Assembly (NCBI GenBank): GCA_002104905.1
Contig: MCFE01000237.1
Coordinates: 1-64,000, forward strand
Direction: 5' to 3'
From: Basidiobolus meristosporus CBS 931.73
Taxonomy: Eukaryota > Basidiobolomycota > Basidiobolomycetes > Basidiobolales > Basidiobolaceae
DNA: 64,000 nt
Both the position numbers and the translations under genes were made by a program. Under the pieces are notes generated by a model. It had not been told where the DNA came from. It saw only the letters and a list, made by a program, of their open reading frames with translations, and made no database searches. This document shows, piece by piece, positions 35,256 through 46,262 of the stretch; positions within the stretch are counted from its first letter, which is position 1; every line of letters starts with the position of its first letter.

Positions 35256-36163
35256 AGAGCGAAGCGTTCCGGCGATCTCCAGCCGCCGCCCCCAGTCCTG
35301 TGAGGTATTTGGCTTTGGGCATCTGACAGGTTGGCCAGGAAATCCAAAGCTTAAGAAACAGATGCGGGAAAACATCTCTTGTGACAGGCTGGCCTGCCAC
35401 TGAACAAACCTACTCTTCATGTATATGTCAAGCATACTTCAAGGATTAATCATCCTTATAGAGCATAGCATTACAATGATTTTGTATTTTCACCTTTCAC
35501 AAAAATGGCTCCACTCTTTGACTCGATACCGTAGATAGGGAGGTCAAAACTTCCGGCAATCTGAATACGAATCACCGCGCTACAACCCATTTTAATCGTC
35601 ATCAGTCTAGAATGCTCAAAGGGTCGGAGTGGCTGCTTTATAAATCAGTAAAGTATCTGGTTACGATACCACAAATGGTCAACTAGAGTATTCTGGGATT
35701 GATAACAGTCAGATCGGATATAAAGGACTGGCTTTCATCAGCGTAATTAATGATGGTCAATGGCAGCTGACGTGTACACTTTACGCCAATAACACAGCGC
35801 TCAAACTAGTTCGGATGTTCACACTAAAATAATTTTAGTAACTGATGTGCATAGTGATCGTGGTTTTGCTAAACTACCACTATCCTGCTACCCTACCCTT
35901 GGGCATCAGCACAATGAAGCGATTCGCAGCTGTGTACCTATTTGGATTTGTTGCTTCGCATGATAGAATTTACGTTTTCCAAGGCAAAGAAAATGAACAT
36001 TATTGTATTGACATCATTTTAAATCCGATCTCAATAGAAAATCAGGGCTAACTCTCAACGCTTCGCCCAATTCTGTTAATTCAGCAATTCTTACATGCGC
36101 GTTACTAAGTGGTGTAAGGGAAATGATTCTAAAGTTTAACAGAAGTTATTGAAGATTCGCAGT
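35256..36163. other. Convergent region between the coiled-coil gene and BET3
   Basis: About 900 bp. A 68-codon plus frame starts with ATG at 35845 and holds an internal MKRFAAVYLFGFVAS that could be a signal peptide, but the product would be tiny and nothing else supports it. Confidence 0.35.
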
Positions 36164-36996
<833 letters not shown>

Positions 36997-37522
36997 GTTC
37001 GTTCCTCACTAGTTGTTTAGGAAGTTCAACGCAAGCAATGGTATTGCGCATGATGGTCATATTCAAAATCATTCGAAGTTGATGGATCTGATTGGGTAAC
37101 ACCTGAACTGTTACAAGTAAATTGGTGATAAAATATATAAAACGAACGATGGATAAGTAACGAAAACTCTTTAGATAATACTAAATGCCGCAATAATTTA
37201 CGAGCCAATTTAACTGCTTTATTTCTGAAATATCGAATATCACTACTACACAATTACTTTGTCCATCATCCCTGATTAACAATCTTCCAAATATTTTTAC
37301 TCCGTTTGGCGAGAAATGTTGTCAGTGTAATTGCTTGCTCTTTTGACAATGTTGGTGCTTCGTGGCAAGACATCAAGTAGACTGATGCTGATTAGATGGC
37401 CCATAATCATTGGACAACCATTGCGGATCTGGTGTTCTTAGATTATATCCTATTATTTGAATTGAAGAGAACGATAATCGTGACTGACAGTCGTTGTCAT
37501 AAGCATCTTCTCTCTAGCTCAT
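36997..37522. promoter_or_regulatory. Divergent region BET3/TenI-like gene
   Basis: 526 bp between divergent starts. A 75-codon minus frame (37026-37253) has no domain. Presumed to carry both promoters. Confidence 0.35.
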
Positions 37523-38179
37523 ATGCTACCCCTAATTTATATTATCACCGATAATGCTACGGACTCTCCAATCTTTCAGTCAAACCTAAATGCCTGTTTA
37601 ACTCGTTCAAATGCTTTTATTCAGTTTAGACTGAAGTCTCTTACTTCCCAGGGTTACCTTTCTTATTTGGAATCTGCCTGCCAGTTAGCTGGTCCAAAAG
37701 CTAAAAGATTACTGCTCAATACGGGCTCCTTAGAATGCCTTGGCGAGGCGCTCGCCACATGCCTTGAATTTCCCGCAGGTGGTGTTCATTTGGTTTCTAA
37801 AGATCTTATGTCTTCTAACATAGAGGAAGTGTTAAAGAAGTTTAAAGAACAATGGAACAAGGAACATCCTCCAGTAATTGCTGCTTCATGCCACACTATC
37901 GATCAATTAAGAAAAGCACAGTTTTTGGGTCTAGATTTTGTGGTGCTTTCTCCTATTCTCCCTTCAACGACTTGTCCCTCAAATAATTACCTAGGCTGGG
38001 AAGGATTCCAGAAACTCATTGCTCAAGCAGGTGACCTCCCAGTCTATGCGCTTGGGGGGCTTAACGGAAGTCATCTGCCCATTGCTAGACAATACGGTGC
38101 GCAAGGGGTTGCCGCTATTAACGCCTTTTGGAACAAGCATGACCTCAATTCGGAAGTATATAGTACATGTAAAGACTAA
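37523..38179 (+). CDS. TenI/thiamine-phosphate-synthase-like protein of bacterial MutT C-terminal type
   Basis: Intronless, 218 residues, unlike the intron-rich neighbours. The sequence follows the TMP-synthase/TenI barrel: IYIITDN at the first strand, FIQFRLKSL, KRLLLNT, GGVHLVSKDLM, AASCHTIDQLRKA, LDFVVLSPILPSTTCPS, YLGWEGFQKL, PVYALGGLNGSHLPIARQYG and AQGVAAINAFW. The set SCH...LSP(V/I)LPT...LGWE.F...PVYALGG...GAQGVAAI..FW is what I know from the C-terminal half of proteobacterial MutT-type Nudix proteins, rather than from fungal Thi6, which is fused to a kinase. The Nudix half is absent. Reaction is unknown: this subfamily is not shown to make thiamine phosphate, and the residues gripping HMP pyrophosphate in ThiE are not evident. 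Cytosolic. Possible horizontal transfer; see findings. Confidence 0.85.
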   Translation: MLPLIYIITDNATDSPIFQSNLNACLTRSNAFIQFRLKSLTSQGYLSYLESACQLAGPKAKRLLLNTGSLECLGEALATCLEFPAGGVHLVSKDLMSSNIEEVLKKFKEQWNKEHPPVIAASCHTIDQLRKAQFLGLDFVVLSPILPSTTCPSNNYLGWEGFQKLIAQAGDLPVYALGGLNGSHLPIARQYGAQGVAAINAFWNKHDLNSEVYSTCKD

Positions 38180-38999
38180 TGGAATATATGCCGAGTTCTT
38201 TATCCAATGAGTGCGGACTTATGGGCCTTATTCTTCAGATTTCGAGGCAGATACGCAGATTCTTGAAGTTACGTTATGTATTACATTGTGAGAAATCTGG
38301 ACCACACGGTCCAGGGCTTTTGCCGTTCTGAACTTACTCTACATGAAATGCCATAATATTCGGCTTTCAAGTGCAAAAGTCCAGCCGATTTCCTTAGCCA
38401 GCTAAGCACTATGCATGGCAAGTGTTCGAGGCTAGGCCTAATTATCTCTAAGACCAGGCAGGGTTTGACTATTGACCAATAGATGTGTGAAAACTCTGGA
38501 AATTAAAGTGTGAATTTCTAGTGACCACCTCTACTGTTAGCACACACTCTGCAGGATTGACTTTCGATTACCCTTGTGAGTAATGTTTATGACTGGTACT
38601 GGATGAAATTATTAAATTACAAATATAATATCATAGCTTGACGCTCATACTCTGCAAAGTTGATTCTATTATCACTTCTTGCAGCGTTCTTATCCAAATT
38701 CTTCGAACATTTGGGGATGCTATGTATTCAAGGTGAATGGGACCTCGATGTTTAGATACCATTTTATCAATCAGTGGCACACGAGTTTGTTGTATTGACA
38801 CAGATATCTGAACACTCTGGTTACGAACACCGAAGTTCTACAATGTTTCCAGTGGTGTCCCGTATGTTGAAGCTTTCACGAGCAGCGAGTTTACTGAAAT
38901 GTACTTGACAAAGGTTTGATAAATATGAATAATGTAGCTCCCTTTGATAGGAATATCAAGGGAAATGAAGTGTTTGATGAAATTGGACAAGATGATTTT
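38180..38999. other. Convergent region, no gene supported
   Basis: About 820 bp between convergent genes, with no recognisable feature. The 60-codon plus frame at 38916-39098 is antisense to the last exon of the mitochondrial orphan. Confidence 0.35.
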
Positions 39000-39495
39000 C
39001 TAGAAAAAGGATCTTGGTTTAGAGGGATCATACGTTTTCTCCTCGGCGAGCTGTGTCTTGGCCTTGGGGATGACTACATAATAATTGACGAAGCATAGGT
39101 GTAAGTGCCAAATTTCACAAGAATGAAGAACTTATGCTTTTACCAATAGGAAGCTCAAGCTTATTAGCATTCTCAGAGCTTACAGGTGCCTTCATCAAGG
39201 GTTCTCCTTTTTGAAGTTGCTCAATGCGCTCCTCCAAGAGTTGTATTTTTAACTGCACCTTTTCTTTGTATTCCTGGTGTTCCATTTTAGTCCATAGAAG
39301 ATTTACTGAAAAAGAACCCAAAGCGGTACACAATAGAAAGGGTAAGGTAAGTTGAGATATCCGCTCTTTCGTATCTTGTCGAAGGCCCGGCATGTTGAGT
39401 TGACGCACCTGCATCTTGACAGGTTGACCTCCATTTTGAAGGGAAGAAATGGGGAACACAGGTAACTTTCGAAGTGGGAGTCTTGAAAAGTTCAT
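39000..39495 (-). CDS. Small predicted mitochondrial membrane protein, unknown function
   Basis: Two exons, 39495-39144 and 39073-39000, 426 nt, 141 residues. The N-terminal 40 residues are Arg/Lys- and Ser-rich without acidic residues (MNFSRLPLRKLPVFP...), resembling a mitochondrial presequence. One membrane span follows (about 51-68, LPFLLCTALGSFSVNLLW), then a charged helical segment (KMEHQEYKEKVQLKIQLLEE) that may form a short coiled coil. The second exon adds VIPKAKTQLAEEKTYDPSKP and ends RSFF. Without the splice the frame ends in a short SISSSFL tail; the spliced end is preferred because the donor and acceptor are good and the new tail is charged and compositionally consistent. I do not recognise a named family. 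Likely inner-membrane, function unknown. Confidence 0.65.
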
Positions 39496-39817
39496 ATTCG
39501 CAGTAATTCAGGTCAGTCAGAAACCTTTCCAGCAACAAAAATAATACAATCATTTATGTGGTATCTTTTCTGATGTCGAGAAATCAAATTTTTGACTCGC
39601 CCGAGTCTTGAATTATTTAGTTGATTGTATGTCCACCTGTGGCGAAACTGATTTCTCTTGAGATAACAGAATATTGGCAAGTGCGGATATCAAGCATACT
39701 ACTGCAATCGCCAATATCTCGTCAAATGGAATATGTTCAAATGCAAGACCTCAAAGGTGTACTATATAATAATAGCTTTATTTTCACATAATTTAAACCA
39801 CGAGGCGTTGATTTAGT

Positions 39818-40519
39818 TTAAGGTTGCAGGTTGATCAATTCACAGTACTCTTGGAAAGAAACGATTTCACCATTTGGCTTAATCTTTTTTAGGTCAACAT
39901 CGGGTATAATATGCGTGAAGTCATCACGTGCTGGGTCATTGGCCCAACGGTACTCAGAAATGTTGATTAAAAGCGGCAAAATATGGTCACCAACAAGCAG
40001 TTGAACCAAGCGTACAGCCAAATCCATCCCTGCAGTTACACCCGAGGAAGTAAAGATGTTTCCATCTTCAGTCCATCTCGCTTCACGGACCCAATTGACA
40101 TTGGTTCCAAATTGAGTAACCCATGGTAAGGTTATTTTGTTAGTAGTGGCCTTCTTACCATCGAGAATCCCAGCTTTAGCAAGAATCGCCGATCCGGTGC
40201 AAATAGACACGATATACTTCGTGTTAGAGCAAATCTTCAAAAGAGCATTCATGAACCCTTCATTAGCCATTGCCACCTCGACGCCAGGTCCACCTCCAGG
40301 AACAAAAACAATATCAAGTGGTGGAGGGTTGTTCCAGCTATGTGTACAATAAATGGAGGTTTGTTGACACGAAGGACTGGGACCAACCTCTTCCCCTAGG
40401 TAGCTGATTTTGAAATGCCCTGGGAGAGATCCGTACATACGTGTGCTTCCTGTGACATCGAGAAGGTCATACTCTGGGTAGAGCATTACACCAATGTTAT
40501 AGAAAGGAGTGGCAGCCAT
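39818..40519 (-). CDS. DJ-1/PfpI family protein (GATase1-like)
   Basis: Intronless, 233 residues from the ATG at 40519 (MAATPFYNIGVMLYPEYDLLDV); the frame is open to 40591, but this start coincides with the family's N-terminus. The fold markers are present: IVFVPGGGPGVE, the nucleophile elbow VSICTGSAILAKAGIL with Cys107, and the later TSSGVTAGMDLAVRLV, which is typical of the subgroup containing isonitrile hydratase and the sensor half of AraC-type regulators. Cytosolic. The enzyme's substrate is unknown; members are hydratases, glyoxalases or chaperone-like. No C-terminal DNA-binding domain is attached, so it is a stand-alone enzyme. Fungi often carry several copies of this group. Confidence 0.9.
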   Translation of the reverse strand: MAATPFYNIGVMLYPEYDLLDVTGSTRMYGSLPGHFKISYLGEEVGPSPSCQQTSIYCTHSWNNPPPLDIVFVPGGGPGVEVAMANEGFMNALLKICSNTKYIVSICTGSAILAKAGILDGKKATTNKITLPWVTQFGTNVNWVREARWTEDGNIFTSSGVTAGMDLAVRLVQLLVGDHILPLLINISEYRWANDPARDDFTHIIPDVDLKKIKPNGEIVSFQEYCELINLQP

Positions 40520-42432
40520 GTTGGATGTTGACTTGCGTTCGTCCCACCTCCCAATATTTATTCTTGACAAAAGATTACGTAGGTGACACAATCTCTATCG
40601 TAGAAAATGCTTGAATTTCCGCAGTGGAGAATCTACATCCCTAATTAAGAGCATTTACCCCAATGGGCCATACACAAAATGCCCACATGGCACCAACCAG
40701 CAAAGCTGAAAGTGACGCCAGAAGCATATCTTGCGTATGTCTATATGTATCAGCCGTTCCCCTCAGGGCTTGAGGAGTGAAAATTGATATCTATGCCCAG
40801 TTCGGTCATTACTAATCCTATTTCTTGGAGAAAACCACTCCAATTGGATTGGTTTTAATCATATGCGTAGAGGCTTGCCTTTAAGCAAAGGGGCTTCTTT
40901 CATTGCTTAGCTCTTCCGGGACCCCGATATTTTAGGGCTCTGCTGTACACTGAGATATATATCTATGTATTCACGAGTTCAGCCATGGTTCGAGGTACCT
41001 TGAACCTAAATCCTCCGAATTTACAATCACCAATCAGCAATGGCAGTATTGTTCTATATTTCCTTTGGATGTAGGATTGATACACGCTCTGTCCCCATTA
41101 GTTAGCTTAGGGTTAGGGTTAGGGTTACAATCAGTCGGATGGATTTTACGACGTGATGTGATATTGCGCTAGCAATGGCTTTAGTGTATTGTAAATAGAC
41201 CATATTAAATGGCCCTATTTGGCAACACAAGTATTTCAAATATGCTTAATTTTGTGGCCTAAACTCCAGTTGCTTGCACATGATTGTGCAACCAGATTGT
41301 TGCATATTCTAGGAGATTCGAAAGTCATGTAGAGGTCACTGATCGGAAGAATGGAACATACATATCTATTCTTCAAGGGCCCTGCTGTTCTCATTCATTG
41401 ATGGATTGCTTATTCCATTAGAAATGCAGCCCAGAACTACAGTAGTTAGCATGAGTTTCCAGACGCGAATAGAAACATCAGGGGATCCACTATCTCTTGC
41501 TACAAACTTCAAATGATTCGCTGATCTTTCACTTGTCAAATTCGCCAGAATAGTCATCAAAGCAAGCGTCACGACCGTCATTGTTGCAATGACTAATATC
41601 ATGATACAACAACGATTTGATAGCAAGGTTGGGTGCAAGATACATAACTTGAAGACTAGGAATGAGACGAGGTTAGAATGGCAAACATGGATTTGGTGAT
41701 GAAAAAGTGTTAATACGTATGATGATCATACCTTTCTGATGGGAAATATTACGTTACTGATAACAGTTTAGTCATAGTGCAGCTTTGTTCTGTCAAGGCT
41801 ACAAATGCAGCACAACAATTCAATAATAATACAAACAAATAACCTGTAACCATCCGACTGGATAAGAAATACATGATCCTTTCGGCAATTGCTTGCAACA
41901 ATCCAACTAGGTTACAATATCAATTTGGGGTTGGTGATTTGGTGAAAATTTGAAAAATGATATTTACTCCAAGATTTTTGGAGTAGAGGTTATGTATTTG
42001 TTCTTAGTGATGACTTGGAGGATTTTTATCTGTACATAATTCTCAAGAATTGAGAAGATAGCACGCGAGTATAATATCAAATAATTTGACTATGAGCGAA
42101 ATCACGATAGTTGAGTTATTACGCAAAGACAATATTTCAATAGAAAAGAGGCTTGGATGTGATTGTGATATATCCTAAAGAAAGAGTGGTTTGTCTTTAT
42201 CACCTGATGTATATATCAAGTCCCAAAGTGCTTCCAAAGTTTAATTTTATAGATACATAAAGAACATTTTTTGGTCGGGAAAGGGGGGGGCATACACATG
42301 CACTAGGTATTTTTGTTCTGTATGGTGAGTGATCACTTCTACTAGATACATAGAGTGGAAATGAAGTGTATACACTCTTGGAGACTGTTGAAAAAAGTAA
42401 AATATGTGTTGAAATTGTAAAGATACGTGAAG
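40520..42432. other. Long AT-rich intergenic region
   Basis: About 1.9 kb without a supportable gene. It contains the TTAGGG tract (separate entry). Two short minus-strand frames (41366-41638 and 42200-42547) are hydrophobic or Ser-rich by composition; the first lacks an ATG start. An 11-bp inverted match (CAGTCGGATGG near 41132, CCATCCGACTG near 41859) is too short to define an element. Confidence 0.4.
41107..41126 (+). repeat. Interstitial TTAGGG tract
   Basis: Three perfect TTAGGG units followed by TT. This is the telomere repeat of many fungi, and also the binding motif of Tbf1-type factors. It sits alone in a long intergenic region, not near a chromosome end as far as the window shows. 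Confidence 0.85.
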
Positions 42433-43275
42433 AGTGTTGCGAGTAGCAGTGGGAACTTGGAAGTGATCTGGGGTATTTAGAAGTGCAGTTGTTCACATAT
42501 GGATTTATTGAACTGAGAAGTCTATACCTGAGGGTGAACATCGTCAAAGTAATGATAAGACTGTTCTGAGAAAAGCCTCAGGAAGATGTGTGCAAAGTTT
42601 GGGGTCTTTGGGGGGGGGAGACTAGGAAACAATTCCCCATGATGCTAATTATTGGTGAAAATATCGTTGTAGATGTTGCAAGATTCTAGGGAGCATTGGA
42701 AGTGATTTAGAGAACCAGAAGAATTGCATGATATTCACTTGTTGTTTTATTGAGTTACTTATAGGGGAACTTCGAATAACTGACGATAAGAATGTTTCAA
42801 GGAAGGTTACAGGAAGCTGTGTGCAAAGTTTGAAAATATCGATAACTTCCAGACCTTCACTAATTCTAAGAATTAGCTAATATCTTGCAAACTAAATCTT
42901 GGGCAAATAATTCATAGCTTGGCAATAAGCTCAGTAGAATCTTACATTTTATGAATGGTTTAGGTGTAAACTAAATAAATACAACAGTAGAGTCTTAGAG
43001 ATATTGGTGGTGATTGGGAGAACTGTTGTAAATTCTGTAATTCGACCTAAATATTCCATTAACAAAGTCGCTTTGATCAAATTCTATTAATCTTAGAATA
43101 TCTTGCCCAAATTTTTTGTCGGGATTTACTTGGATCATAAATCAAGTACCCAGAACATGTGTGCAAAGTTTGGGGCCTTTGGACAACTTATCGAGTTTTT
43201 ATGTCCTGCGTGCCTGATATTTTGGTAAGATATTCCAAGTGACCAAGTTAATGGAACATTTAGGTGTAAATACCA
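42433..43275. repeat. Three copies of the dispersed repeat
   Basis: Copies at about 42433-42665, 42666-42988 and 42989-43275 lie in tandem, in the same orientation as those near 0.1-0.8 kb. Each has a TTGGAAGTGAT-like box (or TTGGTGGTGATTGGGAG), then GTGTGCAAAGTTTG about 130-160 bp on. The middle copy aligns with the one near 63.2 kb over about 300 bp, including CTTCACTAAT, AATAATTCATA and TTTAGGTGT boxes. Two runs of nine or so G occur here (near 42287 and 42608). No coding capacity. Confidence 0.7.
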
Positions 43276-43702
43276 AATTTATAACGAATATTAGGTTATC
43301 AAACTTGTCGAAGTAAATAAACATGTAAGTCATAGCTAGAAGAGTGCAATATCCAAGACATATAAATAATTAGTTGCTATTCGAATTATTTACAACAGAA
43401 AATTTAGGAGCTTTTGTATGATATTGTAAATATCTATCCTTTTGATGCTTCAGCAACTATGCAAAGTACCCTATCAGACATTTTTGATATGAAATTAGCA
43501 GAAATCCAACTTATATTAAACTCTATTTTTCAAAAATGAGGACTAGGGTCCATATTTAAGGATAATACTACATGCAATATATAGAGCATCATATACACTA
43601 TTTCCGGGCAAAGTTTCGTCAATGTTAGTTGTAACATGAACCTGAAGTTAGAACCAACAATGATAAATTGAGTACTCACATACAACTTTTGATTCTCCGT
43701 AG

Positions 43703-44581
43703 AATAACTCTTGAATATTCGGCGCGTGTGGAGTTTATTGATAAAGACAAGTCTCAGGATACTCTGACCAAGGTACACAGTACATATTGTAGTAGCGACT
43801 GTGCTAGTCAGGATGAGCGGTCCACTGAGCATAGCTATATCCAACTGACCTCTGCAGTCGTAGAACAATCGTATACAGTCAGCTACGGTGGCAATTCGTG
43901 TGGGGAGCAAGTAAACTCTTGCAACCAAGAGGAGAGTAAGTTTCCTTTCATCAGTTTCTAGTAATTCGAAAAAGCATCAACCTTATTCTGTGAGCTACCA
44001 TACGACAGTTGGAATATTAGAACCATTTGAACATTGAGTGCTAAGAGTATACGATGTAATTCAATCATTGATGGTAGTTTGGAAGCTAATTCTCAATCTA
44101 ATAGAGTACGAACTCATCGAAGTACCCTAACTGTTGCTACCAATAATATCAAAACTATATTATAATGTTTTCCATGCTATATATTTCAGAGTGTACTCAG
44201 CAACGAATCCAGTTGTATAGAAGGGTCCGTTGTCGTAGCTCATCATGTTCCAACCACGAAAATGACTGCTACCAAAAAGTTCAACCCACTGTTGAGACAT
44301 CAAATGTCCAAGTGCCGTTGTTTCGTCAGGTGTTCACCACCGTTATCGGAAAACATGAGAACTTAAACACAGCTTCCACTAACAGCGACAAAAGACTTGA
44401 CGTCAGGTTCCAAGCAGACCCCAGTCTCGAAGTAGATGATTCAGCCGGTGTATCTGAGTACGCCAAACAGAAGAGAGCTTCGAACTCTGAGGATGGCTCA
44501 TCTTATCCTATTGTTATGGTTCAGCCCGCACAAGACGAGGCATACCTCACACTGGTAGTAGGCATCCAATACGTTGAATGA
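43703..44581 (+). CDS. Doubtful spliced Cys-rich gene
   Basis: Two open stretches in good phase: 43703-43935, ending at a strong donor (GAGGAGA|GTAAGT), and 44190 onward, starting after TATATTTCAG. Joined, they read through NSCNQEEKCTQQRIQLYRRV, giving a cysteine-rich, Ser/Thr/Gln-rich product (CSSDCASQDE, GNSCGEQ, CRSSSCSNHENDC). The 5' end is missing: no ATG-bearing exon with the right phase could be placed. The 3' end is unclear; the frame stops at 44581, or a donor at 44555 could lead to another exon. The proposed intron (254 nt) is long for this genome. An overlapping 132-codon minus frame is also open. Probably real coding sequence, possibly degenerate. Confidence 0.3.
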
Positions 44582-46262
44582 TGTACTGGCCAGGATACAC
44601 AGTGCACTGAGCCTATGGAACACACTTAATGTACCGATAACTGCGCTTGAACCCAAAGCCAACATATTTACATTATTGATTCTATTGGTAACCTTATATG
44701 TGATAACAGAAATAGACCCATTGCCAACATGGGAACAAGAGTCTTTAACAGAATCTACTCAACACTCATCTCCGCACGTATGAAACCCAGTGACTAGCTT
44801 TTCTAAAAAGTCATAAAGTTCATGGCCTTATTTTGAGTGGAATACCATTACAAGACCGTATTGAAAAGGTATGAATGCCATCAAAAAACCATGAAAAATC
44901 CAATTTTAAAACTTCCGATAGGGAGTTGGCCATGTTTTTAGAAGCTAATTAGGACTTGAGTATTGATGTATTATGCCTTACGCTTGGCTAAATATCGTAG
45001 AAAATTAACTTTACCAAGTCCAACACTGACTACTTTCAACAGGATCAATATGAGGCAGATTGAATTGGGGGCTTAGCGAACAGTGTTGCGGAAGATCTTT
45101 GAGTGATGTATGCTAAATATAGAAGAATTTTTGGAAGATGCTTCAATATTTCCACCACTCCTTGGAATTGTCAAAGATGGTACGCAGTTCATTTCCGAAA
45201 ACTAATGAAATATGAGATGAAGATCATTGGTGTGTTGCAACCCGATTGACAGACATCCCTATGCTGAACCATTTAAGGCAAGTGCTCAATCCAGATTAGA
45301 GACAGTAATACCGGGCGCATTGTCGAAATTTGAAAAAATCTGAGATGCTTTGTGTTTTTAAGTATGACTAAGTCTAAGGGACTTAAGAGCTTGGAGGAAA
45401 TATGAAAATCTAATCTCTGAGCAATTCGGCTCTTGAATCAATATCTGTAGCCAATACAGCATACAAGATATTCACTGGCCAGATTCTCCCAAACATAAGA
45501 CGAGTGACAACAATATCAGCATCGGCATCTCTCAGAGCTTTTTAATGCACTCGGGTTCTCCCACCACTTCGAAGTTTCGAGAGCTCACTCTTCGGTATAA
45601 ACTGCCTATAATACCAACTAAAGAAGCAATGGCGCATGTGTAGGCGCCTACAAGACAGTTAATTCTAGCAATTACGCAATATGAATCCTGCTCAACTCGC
45701 CAATATAGGTATGGTATTATGATCCGAATCAGCAGATGATTGAGGGCTACACCGATTAAGCTGAACTAGAAGCAATCTGTAATCCGATGGAGCAACAAAT
45801 ACATGGAACTGGATTGAAATGAATTCAGTGGTTTGCCTGATAGACCATGACTCAGCCAGATGACCTCCAGAGGCATTTCGGGAGTCACCGGTATAGTCAA
45901 ACAGTCCACTCTAGGCGGGTCGATATCTTCACAGAGATCTCGTTGGTTTTCTAGATGTGTAAATCTCCTTGGACAGGTAGATAGTTCCTTAAATTATCAG
46001 AACCGTTTCACAAACTATTTAGCTTTGGCTACAACAACCATTATTGAGCTCAATGTTACCCGTACCTATTGCGTGGTACTTTTTTATACAATTCTTGAAA
46101 ATACCTATGTTGAGCAATTTCCCAAACGGTCAGTCAAGTGATAAGTATGCTCGAAGCTGCCTTTATATTAACACCTATATATTATTATTCCGTCTACATT
46201 TCCTGTTTATATATATAAGTGCTTTCCTACTACTATGTTGCAGAGTTTGTACGTACTATACA
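44582..46262. other. Region upstream of the NDT80-type gene
   Basis: About 1.7 kb with no supportable gene. A TTGCAG acceptor near 46244 just before the chosen start, preceded by a long pyrimidine/AT stretch, suggests a 5' UTR intron or a missed upstream exon. Confidence 0.35.

Noticed and set aside
35845-36051. Small secreted protein candidate of 68 codons
   Set aside because: Only an internal signal-like stretch supports it; too short and without context.
41366-41638. 90-codon minus-strand frame with hydrophobic start
   Set aside because: Starts with TTG, not ATG, and no splice partner was found; not conserved-looking.
41130-41870. Possible element bounded by CAGTCGGATGG / CCATCCGACTG
   Set aside because: The inverted match is only 11 bp over 700 bp, with no target-site duplication or transposase; chance is likely.
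43530-43928. 132-codon hydrophobic minus-strand frame
   Set aside because: No recognised family and it overlaps the Cys-rich plus-strand stretch that has better splice borders; composition explains the hydrophobicity.
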